Source: an uncultured Eggerthella sp. (GTDB taxonomy: Bacteria; Actinomycetota; Coriobacteriia; Coriobacteriales; Eggerthellaceae). Taken from it: 64,000 bases of DNA. Under the pieces are notes generated by a model. It was not told where the DNA came from. It saw only the letters and a list, made by a program, of their open reading frames with translations, and did not search any database. Where the stretch lies: NCBI GenBank assembly GCA_900540345.1, contig UQFK01000007.1, positions 1 to 64,000 on the forward strand, given 5' to 3'. Positions 16,379-26,530 of the stretch are shown here, in pieces. A program made the translations under genes and the position numbers. Positions within the stretch are counted from its first letter, which is position 1. Every line of letters starts with the position of its first letter.

Positions 16379-17783
16379 GGGAGGCCTCCTTGGAGTTGCT
16401 GTCGAACTTCCATCCTGCGAGACGGTCCGTTGCAGGGTCGATGGCAAGATAGTCGCCCTGAGCGTCTTCAGATCCCCATTGCTCCATCAAATGCGTGAAA
16501 GCACTGAAGAGGTAGTGCGAGTCGGTCGATCCAGGTGCTGCTTCAGGATGATACTGCACGCTAAAGGCAGGCACATCGAGAAACCGCATGCCCTCGATAG
16601 TGCCATCATTGAGGTTCACATGGGTGAGCTGGATGCGGCCAAAACGATCATTCTTAACAATAGGCGGTGTATCGATGCGGGTCCAGGGACGCAGATCACG
16701 CATTTCGCACCATGCGTGTGTTTGCCCATCAGGTTCTGCGTTCATCTCTTTGAGTGCTTGTTCGCTTTCAGGTTCAAGCGAGCCAAGAGAAGGAAACACA
16801 AGATTGAAACCGTGGTTTTGGACGGTGATCTCCACACGCTTAGTAATGAGATTCATAACAGGCTGATTGATGCCGCGATGCCCGTATTTCAGTTTTTCAA
16901 CGTGTGCCCCTGCCGCTTTGCCGAGCATTTGATGGCCGAGACAAATGCCGAAGATGGGCACCTTGCCGAGAAGTTGCTTTACTTGTTCAAACGTTGCTTC
17001 GACATTGTCAGGATCCCCCGGGCCATTGCTTAAAAACACACCATCGGGCTTAAGGGCAAGCACTTCTTGTGCAGGAGTATCCCAAGGTACGACCTCCACT
17101 GTACAGCCTGCTTCGACAAGCCCGTCCAAGATCGCACTTTTTACTCCGCAATCGTAAGCGACGACGCGGAAACGCGCTTTGACAGGCGCATCTTTCGCGA
17201 AGCTATAGAGTGCTTCGTAGTTATAGGATCCAGCCGATTCTCGCGAAACTTGGGCGACGTAGTTCTCTTCTGTAAGAGGTGTTGTAGTCTTTGCTTTTGC
17301 GATCAAGCTCGTTTCGTCGAGGTCGATCGTAGAGAGTACTGCGCGCATCGCTCCCGCTTCGCGAATATGACGTACGAGTGCGCGCGTATCGATCCCTTCG
17401 ATCGCGACTACATCATGTTTGCGTAAGAAATCGGAAAGGGATCCATGGCTGCGCCAGTTGCTTGGCTGTGCGCACATATCACGCACGACAAGCCCTCGTA
17501 GCGCAACTTGCGGAGCTTGCACATCGTCTTCATTCACTCCGTAATTGCCGATCTGGGGATAGGTCATGCATACGATCTGTCCTGCATAGGAAGGGTCGCT
17601 TACCACTTCAAGATAACCAACAAGCCCTGTATTGAAGCAGATCTCTCCGCTTGTCTCTCCAGAAGCTCCACATGAAAAACCTCGAAAGACCGTGCCATCT
17701 TCCAGCGCGAGAATTGCTGGCTGGGCACCTGCTTTCGAGGTGTTGCTCAAGATATGTTCGAATACCGTGCTCGGTTGATTCAT
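16371..17783 (-). CDS. carA: CarA, carbamoyl-phosphate synthase small subunit
   Basis: Glutaminase subunit delivering ammonia to CarB. Nucleophile Cys281 in FGICLGHQMLGKAAGA and His412-Pro-Glu414 in VQYHPEAAPGS complete the triad. It has 470 residues, about 90 more than usual: a short N-terminal extension, some 45 extra residues between NHGF (about 326) and THVNLNDGT (about 387), and a C-terminal extension after the last family helix. ATG at 17783 follows AAGGAGA. Coupled to carB by an eight-base overlap. The short leader (134 bp back to the glnN terminator) shows no clear PyrR or arginine-repressor site to me. Confidence 0.95.
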   Translation of the reverse strand: MNQPSTVFEHILSNTSKAGAQPAILALEDGTVFRGFSCGASGETSGEICFNTGLVGYLEVVSDPSYAGQIVCMTYPQIGNYGVNEDDVQAPQVALRGLVVRDMCAQPSNWRSHGSLSDFLRKHDVVAIEGIDTRALVRHIREAGAMRAVLSTIDLDETSLIAKAKTTTPLTEENYVAQVSRESAGSYNYEALYSFAKDAPVKARFRVVAYDCGVKSAILDGLVEAGCTVEVVPWDTPAQEVLALKPDGVFLSNGPGDPDNVEATFEQVKQLLGKVPIFGICLGHQMLGKAAGAHVEKLKYGHRGINQPVMNLITKRVEITVQNHGFNLVFPSLGSLEPESEQALKEMNAEPDGQTHAWCEMRDLRPWTRIDTPPIVKNDRFGRIQLTHVNLNDGTIEGMRFLDVPAFSVQYHPEAAPGSTDSHYLFSAFTHLMEQWGSEDAQGDYLAIDPATDRLAGWKFDSNSKEASHA

Positions 17784-17917
17784 CGATTCTCCTTCATACC
17801 AAGCAGACCATTTTCTTCATCACATTCGTTTTGTCGTTTCACGTACGCTTCAGATCCCGCAATACGACCTTATTGCATCTTACTGCTCAAATCGAGCTTG
17901 AAGCGTCAAATGAAGGT

Positions 17918-17949
17918 GGAAGGAGAAGGGAGGTCGCTCTTCTCCTTCC
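17918..17949 (-). terminator. Hairpin after glnN, likely terminator
   Basis: GGAAGGAGAAG and CTTCTCCTTCC form a perfect 11-bp stem with a ten-base loop, about 15 bases after the glnN stop codon. It lacks a long T run on the minus strand, so termination may be partial, allowing some read-through into carAB. Confidence 0.5.
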
Positions 17950-17964
17950 CAATATCGCAAAGCC

Positions 17965-20052
17965 CTAAACGTAGAACAACATGTTGTTGTAGCTCGGAAC
18001 GGGCCAGTGCGAGCGATCGGTGATGGTCTCCGTGAAGTCGACCACCGCTCTCAGCTCATCCATGACGGGGATGACAGTGTGCGCATAATAGTTAGCGCGT
18101 TGTTGCAGATCTTCGATCTCAAGTGCATGGTTGCCAGTGGTATCGAGCTTTTCGACCAAGGCGTCGATCTTGTCGAGGGAATCGAGTAGATTGGTGAGCA
18201 GCTTTTCTTGGGCATTCGTCTTTGCACCTGCAGGAGCGCTTTCGCGGAATCGCTTCAGGCTCTCTGCGACTTCAGAGGCATAGGCATTGATGGCTGGCAC
18301 GAATGTGCGGCGTGTCATACGACGCATCACGCGTGCTTCGATATTGATCAATTTGCAATAGCGCTCAAGCTTGCATTCGTAGCGACTTTCGATCTCGTTT
18401 GCAGAGAGCACGTCCATCTCGTCGAAAAGAGCGATAGATTTATCTGCCACATAGGCAGGAAGCGCATCTGCGGTGGTTCGGTTGTTGGCGAGTCCGCGTC
18501 GCTTTGCTTCGATCTCCCATTCATCGGCGTAGCCATTTCCATTGAAGATAATGCGCTGATGATCGGTGAGCGTCTGCTTGATGTAGTCGGCAGCAGCGGC
18601 ATTAACATCGCTCTTGCCTTCGAGTGCATCGGCAAAGTTCTTCAAGCTTTTCGCTACTGCGGTATTCAAGATCATATTGCAATCAGCAAGATTGTTGTGT
18701 GAGCCAGGCATACGGAATTCAAACTTATTGCCCGTGAATGCAAAGGGGCTCGTGCGATTGCGATCGGTATTGTCTTTCAGGAACAGCGGCAAGCTCTGTA
18801 CGCCCAGATCAATTCTGGTTTCGCCTTGTCCGATGTATTCTTGTCCGTTGATGATCGCCTCCACAATTGCACCCAGCTCATCACCAAGGAAGATCGAGAT
18901 GATAGCAGGAGGTGCTTCATTAGCACCGAGGCGATGATCGTTTCCAGCGGTAGCTACCGACATGCGCAAAAGCTCCTGGTATTTGTCGACCGCTTCGATG
19001 ATCGCGGTAAGGAATACCAGAAAACGCAGATTATCGGTAGGATTATCACCTGGATCGAGTAAGTTCTTATCGTCTGCTGAGATCGCCCAGTTGTTATGTT
19101 TGCCTGAGCCATTCACGCCTTCGAAAGGCTTTTCATGCAAAAGGCAGACCAGTCCGAAGCGGCTCGCGAGGATGGTCATCTCTTCCATGGTCAGCAAGTT
19201 CTGATCGATGGCCTGATTGGCGTTTGCAAAGATAGGCGCAAGTTCATGCTGAGCAGGTGCAACCTCATTATGCTTGGTTCGTGCTGGAATACCGAGTTTC
19301 CAGAGTTCGTTATCGAGCTCTTTCAGGAAGTTGTTGACGGTCGGTCGGATCGACCCGAAATAATGCTCTTCGAGCTCTTGTCCTTTGCAGGGGGAGTGAC
19401 CAAAGAGCGTGCGGCCAGTCAAAACGAGATCTTCACGACGTTCGTATTCGTCTTTCGGGATCAGGAAGAATTCCTGTTCAGCTCCAACGGTGGTGGTGAC
19501 GCGATGGGGGTGTTCATCGAAGATAGCCAATACGCGTTTTGCCTGTTCTTCGATCGCGCCCATCGAGCGCAAAAGCGGTGTCTTTTTGTCGAGCGCCTCT
19601 CCCGTGTAGGAGCAGAAGGCTGTCGGGATGCAGAGTACCTCGTCTTTGATGAAAGCATGGCTCGTCGGATCCCAGGCTGTATATCCACGTGCTTCGAAGG
19701 TGGCGCGAAGACCGCCATTAGGGAAGCTTGAGGCATCGGGCTCGCCCTGGATAAGCTCTTTGCCTGAGAAGGTCATGATGACGCCACCGTCGGGCTGGGG
19801 GTTGATGAACGCATCGTGCTTTTCGCTCGTGGTTCCTGAAAGCGGCTGGAACCAGTGCGTGAAATGGGTCGCACCGTTTTCGATTGCCCATTCTTTCATG
19901 GCATGAGCGACCACGTTGGCAACGTCGAGATTCAGTGGCTGACCATCGTTGATGGTGTGCATGAGCTCTTTGTAGGTTGCCTTTGGCAGGCGCTCTTTCA
20001 TCACGCCTTCGTTGAACACCATGGTTCCATAGATGTCTGACACGTTCGTCAT
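17965..20052 (-). CDS. glnN: Type III glutamine synthetase (GlnN)
   Basis: Large GSIII-type enzyme, 695 residues, making glutamine from glutamate, ammonia and ATP. GSIII is far longer than the roughly 450-residue GSI. Family stretches are THWFQPLSGTTSEKHDAF, TTVGAEQEFFLI, NEVAPAQHELAPIFANAN and EGVNGSGKHNNWAIS with NEAPPAIISIFLG downstream. ATG at 20052 follows GGAGA; a longer frame to 20094 adds an unrelated peptide. Downstream of gltBD and upstream of carAB on the same strand, consistent with a nitrogen-assimilation block. The 228-bp upstream region holds a near-palindrome (GTAAAC-N4-GCTTAC around 20173) that might be a regulator site, only weakly supported. Confidence 0.95.
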   Translation of the reverse strand: MTNVSDIYGTMVFNEGVMKERLPKATYKELMHTINDGQPLNLDVANVVAHAMKEWAIENGATHFTHWFQPLSGTTSEKHDAFINPQPDGGVIMTFSGKELIQGEPDASSFPNGGLRATFEARGYTAWDPTSHAFIKDEVLCIPTAFCSYTGEALDKKTPLLRSMGAIEEQAKRVLAIFDEHPHRVTTTVGAEQEFFLIPKDEYERREDLVLTGRTLFGHSPCKGQELEEHYFGSIRPTVNNFLKELDNELWKLGIPARTKHNEVAPAQHELAPIFANANQAIDQNLLTMEEMTILASRFGLVCLLHEKPFEGVNGSGKHNNWAISADDKNLLDPGDNPTDNLRFLVFLTAIIEAVDKYQELLRMSVATAGNDHRLGANEAPPAIISIFLGDELGAIVEAIINGQEYIGQGETRIDLGVQSLPLFLKDNTDRNRTSPFAFTGNKFEFRMPGSHNNLADCNMILNTAVAKSLKNFADALEGKSDVNAAAADYIKQTLTDHQRIIFNGNGYADEWEIEAKRRGLANNRTTADALPAYVADKSIALFDEMDVLSANEIESRYECKLERYCKLINIEARVMRRMTRRTFVPAINAYASEVAESLKRFRESAPAGAKTNAQEKLLTNLLDSLDKIDALVEKLDTTGNHALEIEDLQQRANYYAHTVIPVMDELRAVVDFTETITDRSHWPVPSYNNMLFYV

Positions 20053-20280
20053 GGGGTCTCCTTCTCTGCGCTGTGGCATGCTCGCTTCGTCCAAGCACTC
20101 TGCGCGACCGCATTCGTTCTGACGTTATTCACACTACGGTGCTAATGTTTCGAGTAGCTTTCAGAGGCGTAAACTATCGCTTACTTTTGTTACATAGCAA
20201 AGAGCGCGGCTTAATAGCTTTGACTTGACCTATGGGGTGTGTGCTCTAGGGAGCGCATACCTTTGTTTGACAACTTGCAT

Positions 20281-21717
20281 TTAGTTGGAGTGCGTAAGCT
20301 CATCTGCGCAGGCGAGCGCATCTGCAAGGGCATTCACAACAAGCGTAGAGCCCAGTTTTGCATCTCCGGCGACAAAGATGTGAGCGTCCTTGTCGGTGCT
20401 TGCTTCATGCAGGCAATGACTCTTCTGCTCTGCGTGGGGGACTTCGACGCCGAATGCTTCGAAAACGTCTGGGTCGGCTCCAGTGAAACCCTTCGCGATC
20501 AGCACAAGCTGCGCGGGCAGTTCTGCTTCGGTATCTTCAACCAGATGGCGTCCTCCATCGTAAGAAAGCTCCTGGATATGTACGCTTTGCACGTTCTCGG
20601 TTCCGTCGAATGCGATCGTATCTGTCGAGAAGATGCGGGGGTCGCTACCATAGATCGCATCTGCCTCGCGCTGCCCGTATCCTTGTGAGAAGGTTCCTCG
20701 TTCAGCAGGCCAGACCTCATCAACGTTTATTTCACATGCTTCGGGAGCTCGCTTTGCGCGAATGACCTGTGTGATACTCTTTGCGCCTTGACGCAGTGCG
20801 CATGCTACGCAATCGTTACCCGTATCGCCACCGCCGATGACTACCACGTCCTTGTCTGCAGCATCGATCGCGCAGCTTCGTTCTTCGAGCAATGCGCTTT
20901 CTACCTCGCTCAGATATTCAAGCGCGAAGTGGATCCCGCTCAGCTCACGACCAGGAAGGGCGACATCGCGTGCGACACCGGCACCGATAGCGATCACGAC
21001 CGCATCGGAATTTGCAATGATGTCTGCAGCGTTCTTGGTTGCATCAACGCCACAGATAAACTCGATGCCGCTCTTGCGCATCAGCTCCACACGACGCTTT
21101 ATCACCCATTTCGGCAGCTTCATATTCGGGATGCCATACATCAGTAGTCCGCCTGGATGTGCGCTCTTCTCGTAGACACGCACGCGCCAACCGCGTCGTG
21201 TCATCTCCCAAGCAACTGCAAGCCCTGCAGGACCTGATCCGATCACGCTCACGAGGGGTGCATCTGCTTGGGCGACAGGCAACGGATCGATGCCTGCTTG
21301 CCACGCAAGATCGGATAGCGCTCGTTCGTTGTCGTTGATAGTAACAGGAGCTTTATGAAGCCCGAGATTACAAGCTACCTCGCAAGGAGCAGGGCAGACG
21401 CGTCCGGTGAACTCAGGAAAGGGATTCGTAAGGCTCATGCGTGCGATCGCGTCTGAAAAGCGTCTTTGATAGAGCAGATCGTTTGTTTCGGGGATCAGAT
21501 TATGCAATGGGCAACCTACCGCATGCGCAGATCCGCCGAGCGCGATCCCGCTTTGACAGAATGCTACTCCGCAGTTCATACAGCGGCTTGCCTGTTCGCA
21601 CTGCTCATCGAGCGAGCAAGGAATTACGAACTCCTCGAAGTCATGAATTGATTCGCTTGCGGGTCTAACGCGATGATCTAGACGTTCTACCTGTAAGAAT
21701 GCTCCAACTCTTCCCAT
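20281..21717 (-). CDS. gltD: GltD, glutamate synthase small subunit
   Basis: FAD- and NAD(P)H-binding subunit that passes electrons to GltB. 478 residues. The N-terminal cysteine cluster for two [4Fe-4S] centres is visible (CSLDEQCEQASRCMNC, then PAPCEVACNLG), followed by the FAD Rossmann motif VIGSGPAGLAVAWEMTRRG and the NADPH motif VVIGGGDTGNDCVA. The ATG at 21717 (MGRVGAFLQVER) lies two bases after the gltB stop and has GGGAGC upstream; an upstream frame to 21795 lies within gltB. C-terminal VAGDAKLGSTLVVNALADA is the FAD-binding end. Confidence 0.95.
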   Translation of the reverse strand: MGRVGAFLQVERLDHRVRPASESIHDFEEFVIPCSLDEQCEQASRCMNCGVAFCQSGIALGGSAHAVGCPLHNLIPETNDLLYQRRFSDAIARMSLTNPFPEFTGRVCPAPCEVACNLGLHKAPVTINDNERALSDLAWQAGIDPLPVAQADAPLVSVIGSGPAGLAVAWEMTRRGWRVRVYEKSAHPGGLLMYGIPNMKLPKWVIKRRVELMRKSGIEFICGVDATKNAADIIANSDAVVIAIGAGVARDVALPGRELSGIHFALEYLSEVESALLEERSCAIDAADKDVVVIGGGDTGNDCVACALRQGAKSITQVIRAKRAPEACEINVDEVWPAERGTFSQGYGQREADAIYGSDPRIFSTDTIAFDGTENVQSVHIQELSYDGGRHLVEDTEAELPAQLVLIAKGFTGADPDVFEAFGVEVPHAEQKSHCLHEASTDKDAHIFVAGDAKLGSTLVVNALADALACADELTHSN

Positions 21718-21718
21718 C

Positions 21719-24700
21719 TTATGCTCCCATCGTCGTAACTTCGAAGGCGAGCTCTTCGGCTTCTTCGCGTTCGTGACCTTGGCTTTGGTATTCATCGATC
21801 AGCTCAAGCATCTTGCCGTATTCGATCGGGATCACCTTTGTGAAGTGCTTAGCGATATCGTTGAATTGATAGAGCATCATCACACCAAGAGGGCTTGCGG
21901 TTGCTTCTACATGTGCTTCAAGCAATTGATGAATGCTCTCGATCTCTTCCGGACTTGGTGTGGCGAGCTCGACCAGCTCAAGATTGCAGTTAGTGCGCAG
22001 CGTGTTCGTTTCATCATAGACATACGCAATACCGCCGCTCATGCCAGCACCGAAATTAAGCCCTACTTCGCCAAGACAGAGAACAGTGCCGCCAGTCATG
22101 TATTCGCAGCCATTTTCGCCTACGCCCTCAACGACAAGCTCGGCGCCCGAATTGCGCGCAGCAAAGCGCTGTCCTGCAAGTCCGTTTACGAATCCTTGGC
22201 CTGCTGTTGCGCCATAGAAAGCGACGTTGCCTACAAGGATGTTTTCCTCAGGACGGTAGGTCGCATCCGCTGGTGGCGTGATGGAGAGGCGACCTCCAGA
22301 AAGGCCTTTGCCAAAGTAGTCATTGGTGTCACCTGCAATAGAGAGCGTCACGCCATGAGGGAGAAATGCCCCAAAGCTCATACCACCTGAACCTGTACAA
22401 TCGATCACGATCGAATCGTCAGGCAATCCTTCGGGGTGACGATCGGTCACCTGAGCGCCGAGCATCGTTCCGACACAGCGATTCACATTCGAGATATCTG
22501 CATGGAAATGGATAGGCTCAAGGTGTTCGCGAGCATCTGCCGAATAGGGGATGAACAACGTCGCGTCGAGCGTTTGAGGTAAGGTATCAGGCGCTTGTGC
22601 CTCGGGTACGAAATGAGGATAGTGCGCAACGGGAATCTGGCGGCCGAATTCGACCTCAGGCTTGACGAGCAAAGGAGCAAGATCGACAAGATTTGCCTTC
22701 CAGCTGCGTACATCATGGCTTTGGCGGAGGCACTCCACTTGTCCGACCATCTCTTCAACGCTTGCAAAGCCAAGGCTTGCCATGATGGTGCGTAATTGTT
22801 CTGCGACCATCATCATGTAATTGACCACATATTCAGGCTTTCCGCAGAAGCACGCGCGCAAACCGCGATTCTGAGTTGCGATTCCTACGGGGCACGTGTC
22901 TTGCTGGCAATCTCGCTGCATCAAGCATCCCATAGCGATGAGTGGCATCGTAGCGAAACCGAATTCCTCAGCGCCCAGGAGGCAGGCAACAGCAACATCG
23001 CGTCCGTCCATCAGCTTGCCATCAGCTTCCAAGACCACGCGGCTGCGCAATCCGTTGGCAAGCAGCGTCTGCTGTGTTTCAGCAAGTCCCATCTCGAGTG
23101 GAAGACCGGCATGATGAATGGAGTCACGCGGAGCAGCGCCCGTGCCACCATTCGATCCTGAGATAAGAATCTTGTTCGCACCACCCTTAGCAACGCCTGT
23201 TGCAATGGTTCCTACTCCTGTCTCGGAGACGAGTTTGACCGAGACGCGTGCGCGGGGGTTGGCGTTCTTCAGATCGAAGATCAGCTCAGCTAAGTCTTCG
23301 ATGGAATAGATGTCATGATGGGGTGGTGGCGATATGAGTCCGATGCCAGGAGTCGAGCGACGCGTACGTGCGATCCAAGGCCAGACCTTCTTACCAGGCA
23401 GATGGCCGCCCTCGCCCGGCTTCGCACCCTGCGCGAGCTTGATCTGCAATTCGTCGGCGCTCATGAGATAGCGGCTCGTCACGCCAAAGCGTCCCGATGC
23501 GATCTGCTTGATAGCGGATCGCTTAGAGTCACCGTTTGCGAGAGGGGTCTCTCGAGCGGGGTCTTCGCCGCCTTCACCTGAATTAGAGCGACCTCCCAAG
23601 CGATTCATGGCGATAGCAAGGCATTCATGAGCTTCCTGGGAGATAGAGCCATAGCTCATCGCTCCTGTATTGAAGCGCTTGACGATCTCGGTGGCAGGTT
23701 CGACTTCCTCAAGAGGAATAGCAGGCCTGGTCGCCACGAATTCGAGCAGATCGCGCAATACAATACTGCGACCGGGCTGATGCACAGCAGCGCTGTATTC
23801 TGCGAACAGTTCAGGATCATTGGTGCGTACAGCGCGCTGGAGCAGCGAGATCGTTTGTGGATCGATCAGATGATCCTCTCCTCGTGGACGCCATGTGGTG
23901 ATTCCTGAGCTTGGAAGCTGATCGGGGGCAGGTGAGTTTGCTTGTGCGAGCGCTTCAGCAAAGCGTGCATCGCATTCGCGCTGTAGATCGTCGATAGTGA
24001 GTCCGCCGATGCGGCTTACCGTACCCGTGAAATGCGCATCAATGAGCTCTTCAGAGAGGCCGACAGCTTCGAAGATCTGTGCGGCATGATAGCCCTGCAT
24101 GGTCGAGATGCCCATCTTTGACATGATCGAAACGATACCTGAGAGGATTGCAGCATCATAGTTGGCGATACCTGTTTTACCATCCACCCCAAGAATACCT
24201 CGCTCTGCCAGTGACTCGATCGTATCGTGAGCAAGATAGGGATAGATGCCTGAGGCAGAATACCCTACGAGTGTTGCGAAATCGTGGGCGGTAAGCGCAT
24301 CCCCGCACTCTACGATCAGGTCAGCTTGCGTTCGCAGACCGCAGCGGAGCAAATGATTATGGACAGCTGATACGGCAAGCAAGGTTGGCATAGGAACTTC
24401 GCCTGCTGGTACGCGATCAGAAATCGCGAGGATGCTCGCGCCCTGACGCACTGCCTCTTCGGCTTGCTCGCACAAGGTGTTGACTGCAGCAGCGAGCGCA
24501 TGTGGGCTGCTGTTGGCAGGATATGATGCGAAGATCTTCGCTCCTTTGAAGCCCTTCTCATCGATGTGAGCCAACGCATCGAATTCTTCGCGCGTGAGAA
24601 GGGGAGTATCAAGACGAACTAAACGACAGTTCGCACGTGCATCTTCGAGAAGGTTGCCGTGGTTACCCAGATAGAGCAGCGTTGACGTGAGGTGTGATTC

Positions 24701-26443
24701 GCGGAGCGCATCGATCGGCGGATTCGTGACCTGCGCGAATAGTTGATTGAAATAATGGAAAAAGCGGCGCGGATGTTCCGATAAACATGCGAGTGGGGTA
24801 TCCGCGCCCATGGACGCCAAGGGCGCCTTTGCTTTTTCCGCCATAGGGATGATCGCTTCTTCTACATCATCGAAGAAGTAACCATGTATAGCCTGTCGTT
24901 CGCTCAAGCTCATGCTCTCATCCCGCTCGATCTCGTTCGTGCGTGATGGGGCTAGCTCTGATTCGCGCGCTTGAGTAACGAGTGAATCGAGCGTGCGTGT
25001 TTCGGCGTTGATCCAGTCGAGATAGGGAGCTTCTGCAGCAAGTGCGTCTTTGATCTCGTCGTCGAAGATCACACGCCCTTGCTCTGGATCGACGATCAAC
25101 ATTTGACCAGGTCCAAGGCTTCCAGCGATCAAGATCTTGGCTGGATCAACATCAAGCGTACCTGCCTCGCTTGAAAGGATCAGACGATCATCGGCGGTCA
25201 CATAATAGCGAGCAGGTCGCAATCCGTTACGGTCGAGTACTGCACCCATTATCTTGCCATCGGTGAATGCGATAGCAGCAGGTCCTTCCCAGGCCTCGGT
25301 CAGCATCGACTGGTATTCACCCCAAGCACTGCGCTTATGTGAAAGCGTTGGATTCTTGTCCCATGGCTCAGGAAGCAGCATAGAGACGGCGCGCGGAAGG
25401 CTTCGACCGTTCATCACGATGAATTCGAGCATATTGTCGAGCATTGCCGAATCTGATCCTTCGCCATTGAAGACAGGGAGCACCTTTTCAAGGTCGGCTC
25501 CCATCACTGGAGAATAGAGGTGCGGTTCACGGGCGAGCGTCCAATTCACATTGCAGCGCAGTGTATTGATCTCGCCATTATGCACCATATAACGATTAGG
25601 GTGCGCACGCTCCCATGAGGGCGTTGTGTTGGTGGAGTAGCGCGAATGCACAAGTGCGATGGCGGTCTCGCATGACGCGTCGTCGAGGTCCTTGAAGAAG
25701 CCGCGCATCTGCGTGGAGACGAGCATGCCCTTATAGACAATCGTGCGTGCACTCATCGAACAGATGTAGAAGGTCTTATCGATAAGGCTCGCGGTTTCTT
25801 TAGCGCGCTTCTCGATCACGCGACGACAGCGATACAAACGACGCTCGAGCGCTTCGCTCGTCTCGCAATCGTTAGGACGTCCTAGGAATGCTTGCTTGAT
25901 GGTGGGCATGCATTCGAGTGCCGCTTGGCCGAGGTCGTGTGCATCGATCGGGACATCGCGCCAGAAGAGCAGAGGGATGCCTTCGGCAATGCAGCCATCT
26001 TCGAAGACGCGCATTGCTTCAGCGAGTCCGTGTTCATCTGTTGGCAGAAAGAGCATCGCGACACCATAGTCGCCTTCATCGGGCAGAAGACAGCCACATT
26101 TCTGAGCTTCTTTGCGAAAGAAGCGATGCGGCACTTGAAGTAGAATGCCAGCCCCATCGCCTGTATTAGGCTCAAGGCCAACGCCACCACGGTGCTCGAG
26201 ATTTACCAATACAGAGAGTGCGTCATCTACCATTTGGTGAGAGCGTATACCTTTAAGGTTAGCGAGCGCCCCGATGCCGCATGCATCGTGTTCGAACGAG
26301 CTTCGATAGAGTCCCTTGCGTGCTTCATTGCGTGCACGAGCTGCCATGCCACAAGAGCGCTGTTCTTGTGGCATGTGCTTATGGTGTTGCTGCAATGGCT
26401 GACTGCAAGGGTGCGCCTTGGCGCACGTTGCTTCGCTTGTCAT
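21719..26443 (-). CDS. gltB: GltB, glutamate synthase large subunit
   Basis: Glutamine:2-oxoglutarate aminotransferase large subunit, 1574 residues. Order: N-terminal class II amidotransferase (nucleophile Cys in HDACGIGALANLKG, about residue 55), central domain, FMN-binding synthase domain (GGRSNSGEGGEDPAR, LAQGAKPGEGGHLPG, SGSNGGTGAAPRDS), the 3Fe-4S cysteines in QRDCQQDTCPVGIA and a C-terminal glycine-rich GXGXG beta-helix. The ATG at 26443 has AAGGGG six bases upstream, which supports a start far before the active cysteine. This gives an N-terminal extension rich in His, Gln and Cys. An alternative ATG at 26347 would give a more usual N-terminus. Confidence 0.94.
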   Translation of the reverse strand: MTSEATCAKAHPCSQPLQQHHKHMPQEQRSCGMAARARNEARKGLYRSSFEHDACGIGALANLKGIRSHQMVDDALSVLVNLEHRGGVGLEPNTGDGAGILLQVPHRFFRKEAQKCGCLLPDEGDYGVAMLFLPTDEHGLAEAMRVFEDGCIAEGIPLLFWRDVPIDAHDLGQAALECMPTIKQAFLGRPNDCETSEALERRLYRCRRVIEKRAKETASLIDKTFYICSMSARTIVYKGMLVSTQMRGFFKDLDDASCETAIALVHSRYSTNTTPSWERAHPNRYMVHNGEINTLRCNVNWTLAREPHLYSPVMGADLEKVLPVFNGEGSDSAMLDNMLEFIVMNGRSLPRAVSMLLPEPWDKNPTLSHKRSAWGEYQSMLTEAWEGPAAIAFTDGKIMGAVLDRNGLRPARYYVTADDRLILSSEAGTLDVDPAKILIAGSLGPGQMLIVDPEQGRVIFDDEIKDALAAEAPYLDWINAETRTLDSLVTQARESELAPSRTNEIERDESMSLSERQAIHGYFFDDVEEAIIPMAEKAKAPLASMGADTPLACLSEHPRRFFHYFNQLFAQVTNPPIDALRESHLTSTLLYLGNHGNLLEDARANCRLVRLDTPLLTREEFDALAHIDEKGFKGAKIFASYPANSSPHALAAAVNTLCEQAEEAVRQGASILAISDRVPAGEVPMPTLLAVSAVHNHLLRCGLRTQADLIVECGDALTAHDFATLVGYSASGIYPYLAHDTIESLAERGILGVDGKTGIANYDAAILSGIVSIMSKMGISTMQGYHAAQIFEAVGLSEELIDAHFTGTVSRIGGLTIDDLQRECDARFAEALAQANSPAPDQLPSSGITTWRPRGEDHLIDPQTISLLQRAVRTNDPELFAEYSAAVHQPGRSIVLRDLLEFVATRPAIPLEEVEPATEIVKRFNTGAMSYGSISQEAHECLAIAMNRLGGRSNSGEGGEDPARETPLANGDSKRSAIKQIASGRFGVTSRYLMSADELQIKLAQGAKPGEGGHLPGKKVWPWIARTRRSTPGIGLISPPPHHDIYSIEDLAELIFDLKNANPRARVSVKLVSETGVGTIATGVAKGGANKILISGSNGGTGAAPRDSIHHAGLPLEMGLAETQQTLLANGLRSRVVLEADGKLMDGRDVAVACLLGAEEFGFATMPLIAMGCLMQRDCQQDTCPVGIATQNRGLRACFCGKPEYVVNYMMMVAEQLRTIMASLGFASVEEMVGQVECLRQSHDVRSWKANLVDLAPLLVKPEVEFGRQIPVAHYPHFVPEAQAPDTLPQTLDATLFIPYSADAREHLEPIHFHADISNVNRCVGTMLGAQVTDRHPEGLPDDSIVIDCTGSGGMSFGAFLPHGVTLSIAGDTNDYFGKGLSGGRLSITPPADATYRPEENILVGNVAFYGATAGQGFVNGLAGQRFAARNSGAELVVEGVGENGCEYMTGGTVLCLGEVGLNFGAGMSGGIAYVYDETNTLRTNCNLELVELATPSPEEIESIHQLLEAHVEATASPLGVMMLYQFNDIAKHFTKVIPIEYGKMLELIDEYQSQGHEREEAEELAFEVTTMGA

Positions 26444-26530
26444 GTAGTACCCCTTTTCGCATGTTTTGGTGGTACTACTCTAATCGCGCACTATGTCTTG
26501 AACATTGCGCGATTGTTTCGCTTGCGTTAA

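Noticed and set aside
20160..20280. Possible GlnR or AmtR site before glnN
   Set aside because: Only a near-palindrome of six plus six bases with one mismatch; not enough to call a named operator.
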